From contig JAKSDM010001060.1 in the NCBI GenBank assembly GCA_022360135.1, forward strand, positions 1 to 7,813: 7,813 bases of DNA, given 5' to 3'. This document shows positions 4,494 to 7,813 of this stretch, one piece after another; the stretch's first letter is position 1; every line of letters begins with the position of its first letter. Under the pieces are notes generated by a model. That model made no database searches. It was not told where the DNA came from and was given only the letters and a program-made list of their open reading frames with translations. The position numbers and the translations under genes were made by a program. This DNA is from Pseudanabaenales cyanobacterium (lineage in GTDB: Bacteria > Cyanobacteriota > Cyanobacteriia > Phormidesmidales > Phormidesmidaceae).

Positions 4494-7400
4494 CTAAAGA
4501 TTACTCGCGATCGCACCCAAAGCTCTGAGCGTTGCTGTTTGTGCTTCCGTTAACCCCGTAACTCCCGTAATGTTCATGCCCTCATAAGGTCGGTCAGTTC
4601 TCAGAGTTTTCAGGCACTCACCTGTCTCTACATCCCAAAGTTTGATCGTCTCATCTTCACTGCAACTAGCGAGGGTTTGCCCATCCAGACTCCAAACTAC
4701 TGACCCAACTCGTGCGGTGTGCCCTTCTAAGGTTTTTAGATAATATCCGCTATTGGGGTTCCAGAGCTTCACAGTTTGGTCATCACTGCTGCTGGCCAGG
4801 GTTTGCCCATCCGGACTCCAGGTCACGGAACAGATATAACTGCTGTGCCCTTCTAAGGTTTTTAGACAATACCCACTATTGGGGTTCCAGAGCTTTATGG
4901 TTTGGTCTGCACCGCCACTAGCGAGGATTTGTCCATTCGGACTCCAGGCCACGGTCCAGACCCGATTGGTGTGTCCTCGCAACGTTTTGAGACATCGACC
5001 GCTGCTGGGGTTCCAAAGCTTCACCATGTGATCCGCACTGCCACTGGTGAGTGTTTGCCCATCTGGACTCCAGGCCACGGCCCAGACCCAGTTGGTGTGT
5101 TCTTGCAAGGTTTTTAGACATTGCCCGCTACTGGAGTTCCAGAGCCTCACCATATGATCCGCACTGCCACTGGCCAGGGTTTTCCCATCCAGACTCCAGG
5201 CCACGGAACAGACCCAGTTGGTGTGTCCTCGCAAGGTTTTTAGACATTGCCCGCTACTGGAATTCCAGAGCCTCACCATATGATCCGCACTGCCACTGGC
5301 CAGGGTTTGTCCATCCGGACTCCAGACCACAGACCAGATCCAGTTGGTGTGTCCTCTCAAAGTTTTTAGACATCGTCCGCTGCTAGGGTTCCAGAGCCTT
5401 ACGGTTTTGTCCTCACCGCCACTGGTAAGGGTTTTCCCATCCGGACTCCAGGCCACGGACCAGATACAATTGGTGTATCCTCTCAAAGTTTTTAGACATT
5501 GCCCACTGCTAGAATTCCAAAGCTTCACCATGTTATCCGCACCGCCACTGGCGAGGGTTTGTCCATTCGGACTCCAGGCCACAGCCCAGATCCAGTTGGT
5601 ATGTCCTCGCAAGGTTTTTAGACATTGCCCGCTACTGGAATTCCAGAGCCTCACCATATGATCCGCACTGCCACTGGCGAGGGTTTGTCCATCCGGACTC
5701 CAGGCCACAGCCCAGACCTGGCTGGCGCTTCTTCGCAAAGTTTTTAGACAATCCCCACTACTGGAGTTCCAGAGCCTTACAGTTTGGTCATCACTGCCAC
5801 TGGCGAGGATTTGTCCATCCGGACTCCAGGCCACGGCCCAGACCTGGCTGGTGTGACCTTTCAAAGTTTTCAGACATTCCCCGCTACTGGAGTTCCAGAG
5901 TTTTACTGTGTGATCCGCACTACCGCTAGCAAGGATTCGCCCATTCGGACTCCAAGCCACGGAAAAGACTACATTGGTGTGTCCTGGCAAAGTATTTAGG
6001 CATTCTCCACTGTTGGGACTCCAGAGCCTCACTGTGTAATCCGCACTGCCACTGGCGAGGGTTTTTCCATCCGGACTCCAGGCCACGGACCAGATCCAGT
6101 TGGTGTGCCCTCGATAGCTCAAAAGTGTCTGACCATCCGCCACTCGCCACAGGTGAATTTCACCATTGGTGTCCCCTACAGCTAATCGTTCACCATCTGG
6201 ACTGAATGCGATTGAACGAATACACCCAAAGGGCTGGGTAAAACTAGACTTCGCTAAATTGGCGTAGGTAAAATTAACTCGATGCAAATTAATCTGCTGT
6301 AGATCAGCTTGCCAAATCGTGAGATGGGAAAAATCATAGGCTGTTAAATCAAATTGGAGGTGACGGCAGAGGTTGATCAGGTTGCCGCCGCCATACCCCG
6401 ATAAGGACGTTGATTCGTCTCGCAGCAGATCAAGGATTGCCTGGATTTTTTCTTCAAGGGCTTTTGAGGTCTGACAAGTTGCGTCGAGTTGGTCAGCAAT
6501 TGGCTCCAGAATTAGCCTGATTTGACTGTCCCTAACATAATCTTTGACCGTGGTTTTGATTAGGGCATGACTGTGGAAGAGAGAGAGATGGAGGGATGGG
6601 GGGATGGAGGGATGGGGGAATTTGCCTCCGCTCCCCGCTGATAATTCTTTAGAGATTTGCTCTACCAGGCGCTCTGTTACATACTCCATCACCACAGGCT
6701 GTTGGGTGTAACGGCCAGCTTGCTTCTCGATGAGAGATCGCCAGCTTAAAGATTCTAGCGCTTCTAATAAATTGGCTTTAGAAACCGCAGGAATAATATC
6801 CTCTGTCAACTCGGAAATAATTGTCCACTCCCGATTAATCGCTAACCAATACATGATGGTTTGCTCTAGCGGAGACAGACGCTCAAACTGTTGCTCCAGA
6901 AGTCTTTGAATGCTGTTAAAAACAGTGATGTCTTCAGCCAGAAATGTAGCAATGTAGCCACTAAATACATCTTGGATTGATGTGGCGACAATCTTCAAAG
7001 CTAAAGGATTGCAGCTGTAGCGATCGCATAACTGCTGTTGCTGTTGCTCTGAGCCTACCAGTCCGCTGGTTCGAATCAATGCCAATGAGGCTTTCCCAGA
7101 GCCACTCAATTGCAGCGATCGCACCGATAACTCGATGCCTTCAAAAGTTGCCAGTTCAGCAGGTTTCTCCCGTGAAGTGAAGAGTAGACAACTCTGGTGG
7201 GCAGTTTCTCCGACTAACCGGAGCAGTTCTCCATATTCCTCATAACCTGGGCGATATTGTCCAGCTTGCTCCCCGGCTTGTAAAATGGCTTCCAGATTAT
7301 CCAAGATCACCAGACAGCGAGAGTTTCGCAAACACTGCAGCAATTTCCCCTTCTGTGCTTCCGTTTCCTGTTGCTGGGAAAGAAAGGGGACTAACTCATT

Positions 7401-7813
7401 CAGGAGAGTTTCTAAAGTTGGGGCGTTGCGCAGCGATCGCCAAATTACGGACTCAAACTGCTCCTGAATCTGCTCTCCTAGCTTGACCGAGAGCGCCGTT
7501 TTGCCAATTCCCCCCATGCCTAACACACCTACCAGCCGACAATGGTCTGACAGAATCCATCTTTTTAGGGTGGTTAGTTCCTCGGCGCGTCCATAAAATA
7601 CCGACACATCAATAGCTTCCCCCCAATCCTGTTGAAGGGGAATGATGGGTTCGCTTCGGACTCCTGGCGCCGCAGAGGGTTTGGTGTAGTCGCTGGGAGT
7701 AAGGGTAAGGTTAAAGGCGCTAAAGTAGTCTTCTAGGGTTTGCTGGTCTACGGGAGCCTTGCGCCGACGCACCTTAGTGAGGGTATGGGGACTGAGTCCC
7801 GTCAGCCGATTTA
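4494..7813 (-). CDS. NB-ARC/WD40 NLR-like STAND protein, 5' end beyond window (paralogue B)
   Basis: The frame runs from the right edge to a TAG at 4494-4496. The GTG at 7772 is not the start: the codons before it give [13 protein letters not shown], aligning with residues 47-59 of paralogue A, so about 46 codons are missing. Order: the end of the HTH-like domain; NB-ARC with P-loop GMGGIGKT (7497-7520), Walker B LVILDN (7296-7313), TSR and CNPLALK; a winged-helix region; a Pro/Ser/His-rich insert encoded by an 8-bp tandem repeat (6588-6619); a pentapeptide-like stretch ([12 protein letters not shown]...); thirteen WD40 blades (4599-6236), nearly all 42 residues; and a [18 protein letters not shown] C-terminal tail. 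The protein is cytoplasmic. The propeller should bind a ligand or partner and the NB-ARC act as a nucleotide switch. The output is unknown because no effector domain is seen. The WD40 units are unusually alike. Confidence 0.95.
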   Translation of the reverse strand, partial: NRLTGLSPHTLTKVRRRKAPVDQQTLEDYFSAFNLTLTPSDYTKPSAAPGVRSEPIIPLQQDWGEAIDVSVFYGRAEELTTLKRWILSDHCRLVGVLGMGGIGKTALSVKLGEQIQEQFESVIWRSLRNAPTLETLLNELVPFLSQQQETEAQKGKLLQCLRNSRCLVILDNLEAILQAGEQAGQYRPGYEEYGELLRLVGETAHQSCLLFTSREKPAELATFEGIELSVRSLQLSGSGKASLALIRTSGLVGSEQQQQQLCDRYSCNPLALKIVATSIQDVFSGYIATFLAEDITVFNSIQRLLEQQFERLSPLEQTIMYWLAINREWTIISELTEDIIPAVSKANLLEALESLSWRSLIEKQAGRYTQQPVVMEYVTERLVEQISKELSAGSGGKFPHPSIPPSLHLSLFHSHALIKTTVKDYVRDSQIRLILEPIADQLDATCQTSKALEEKIQAILDLLRDESTSLSGYGGGNLINLCRHLQFDLTAYDFSHLTIWQADLQQINLHRVNFTYANLAKSSFTQPFGCIRSIAFSPDGERLAVGDTNGEIHLWRVADGQTLLSYRGHTNWIWSVAWSPDGKTLASGSADYTVRLWSPNSGECLNTLPGHTNVVFSVAWSPNGRILASGSADHTVKLWNSSSGECLKTLKGHTSQVWAVAWSPDGQILASGSDDQTVRLWNSSSGDCLKTLRRSASQVWAVAWSPDGQTLASGSADHMVRLWNSSSGQCLKTLRGHTNWIWAVAWSPNGQTLASGGADNMVKLWNSSSGQCLKTLRGYTNCIWSVAWSPDGKTLTSGGEDKTVRLWNPSSGRCLKTLRGHTNWIWSVVWSPDGQTLASGSADHMVRLWNSSSGQCLKTLRGHTNWVCSVAWSLDGKTLASGSADHMVRLWNSSSGQCLKTLQEHTNWVWAVAWSPDGQTLTSGSADHMVKLWNPSSGRCLKTLRGHTNRVWTVAWSPNGQILASGGADQTIKLWNPNSGYCLKTLEGHSSYICSVTWSPDGQTLASSSDDQTVKLWNPNSGYYLKTLEGHTARVGSVVWSLDGQTLASCSEDETIKLWDVETGECLKTLRTDRPYEGMNITGVTGLTEAQTATLRALGAIASNL
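4599..6110 (-). repeat. Tandem 126-bp WD40-coding repeats, twelve units
   Basis: Twelve units of exactly 126 bp (42 codons) lie head to tail, starting on the minus strand at 6110, 5984, 5858, 5732, 5606, 5480, 5354, 5228, 5102, 4976, 4850 and 4724. A more diverged first blade precedes them (6111-6236). A typical unit reads [15 protein letters not shown], then [18 protein letters not shown] and CLKTLR. Several units are nearly identical in DNA: 5224-5300 and 5602-5678 share 77 bases without a mismatch at a distance of three units. The first and last units are the most diverged. This pattern points to unit exchange or gene conversion. Confidence 0.95.
6588..6619. repeat. 8-bp G-rich minisatellite inside the NLR gene
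   Basis: Four units of the form ATGGAGGG / ATGGGGGG alternate (the last unit ends in A instead of G) and lie inside the coding region between the NB-ARC/winged-helix part and the propeller. On the coding strand they give [12 protein letters not shown]. The paralogue lacks this stretch and is about 12 residues shorter here. The unit length is not a multiple of three, so gain or loss of one unit would shift the frame. Confidence 0.85.

Noticed and set aside
4712..5999. Several plus-strand open frames of 67-111 codons with internally repetitive products
   Set aside because: They are the antisense reading of the 126-bp WD40 units, and the repetition follows from those units.
4599..6110. Regular direct repeats as a possible CRISPR array
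   Set aside because: Units are 126 bp, contiguous without spacers and encode WD40 blades in one open frame.

Overview
The window looks cyanobacterial, probably from a filamentous or otherwise large-genome species. The palindrome GCGATCGC (HIP1) occurs nine times in 7.8 kb. Two long NB-ARC/WD40 proteins are present, and one ends in the [18 protein letters not shown] tail common in cyanobacterial proteins. A secreted protease carries a PEP-CTERM-like sorting tail. The species assignment is inference.

Layout. (1) 1-1876, minus: a large NLR-like (STAND) protein with an N-terminal HTH-like domain, an NB-ARC NTPase and the first WD40 blades. It leaves the window at the left edge. (2) 2036-2251, plus: a weakly supported small one-helix membrane protein. 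(3) 2289-3260, minus: an exported trypsin-like serine protease with its own plausible promoter and RBS. Overlapping its stop codon is a short stretch matching the extreme C-terminus of the NLR genes. (4) 3261-3841: mostly non-coding, with two short inverted repeats. (5) 3842-4015 and 4061-4357, plus: a 57-residue putative lipoprotein and a 98-residue protein of unknown function, probably co-transcribed. (6) 4494-7813, minus: a second, closely related NLR-like protein with thirteen WD40 blades. Its true start lies beyond the right edge.

How the parts relate. The two NLR-like proteins are tandem same-strand paralogues, about three-quarters identical by eye over the NB-ARC region. They enclose unrelated small genes and the protease. 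By family logic each would sense a ligand or partner with its WD40 propeller, switch by nucleotide exchange in NB-ARC, and signal through its N-terminal domain. Neither shows a recognisable nuclease, protease, TIR or other effector domain. The protease is predicted to be exported, so a direct effector link with the cytoplasmic NLRs is unlikely on sequence grounds.

The most interesting signals lie in the second NLR gene. Its 126-bp WD40 units are strongly homogenised, with variation concentrated at a few blade positions, as in the fungal HET-D/HET-E NLRs. It also has an in-gene 8-bp tandem repeat absent from its paralogue, which could shift the reading frame when it changes length. A further point is the NLR-tail relic beside the protease.
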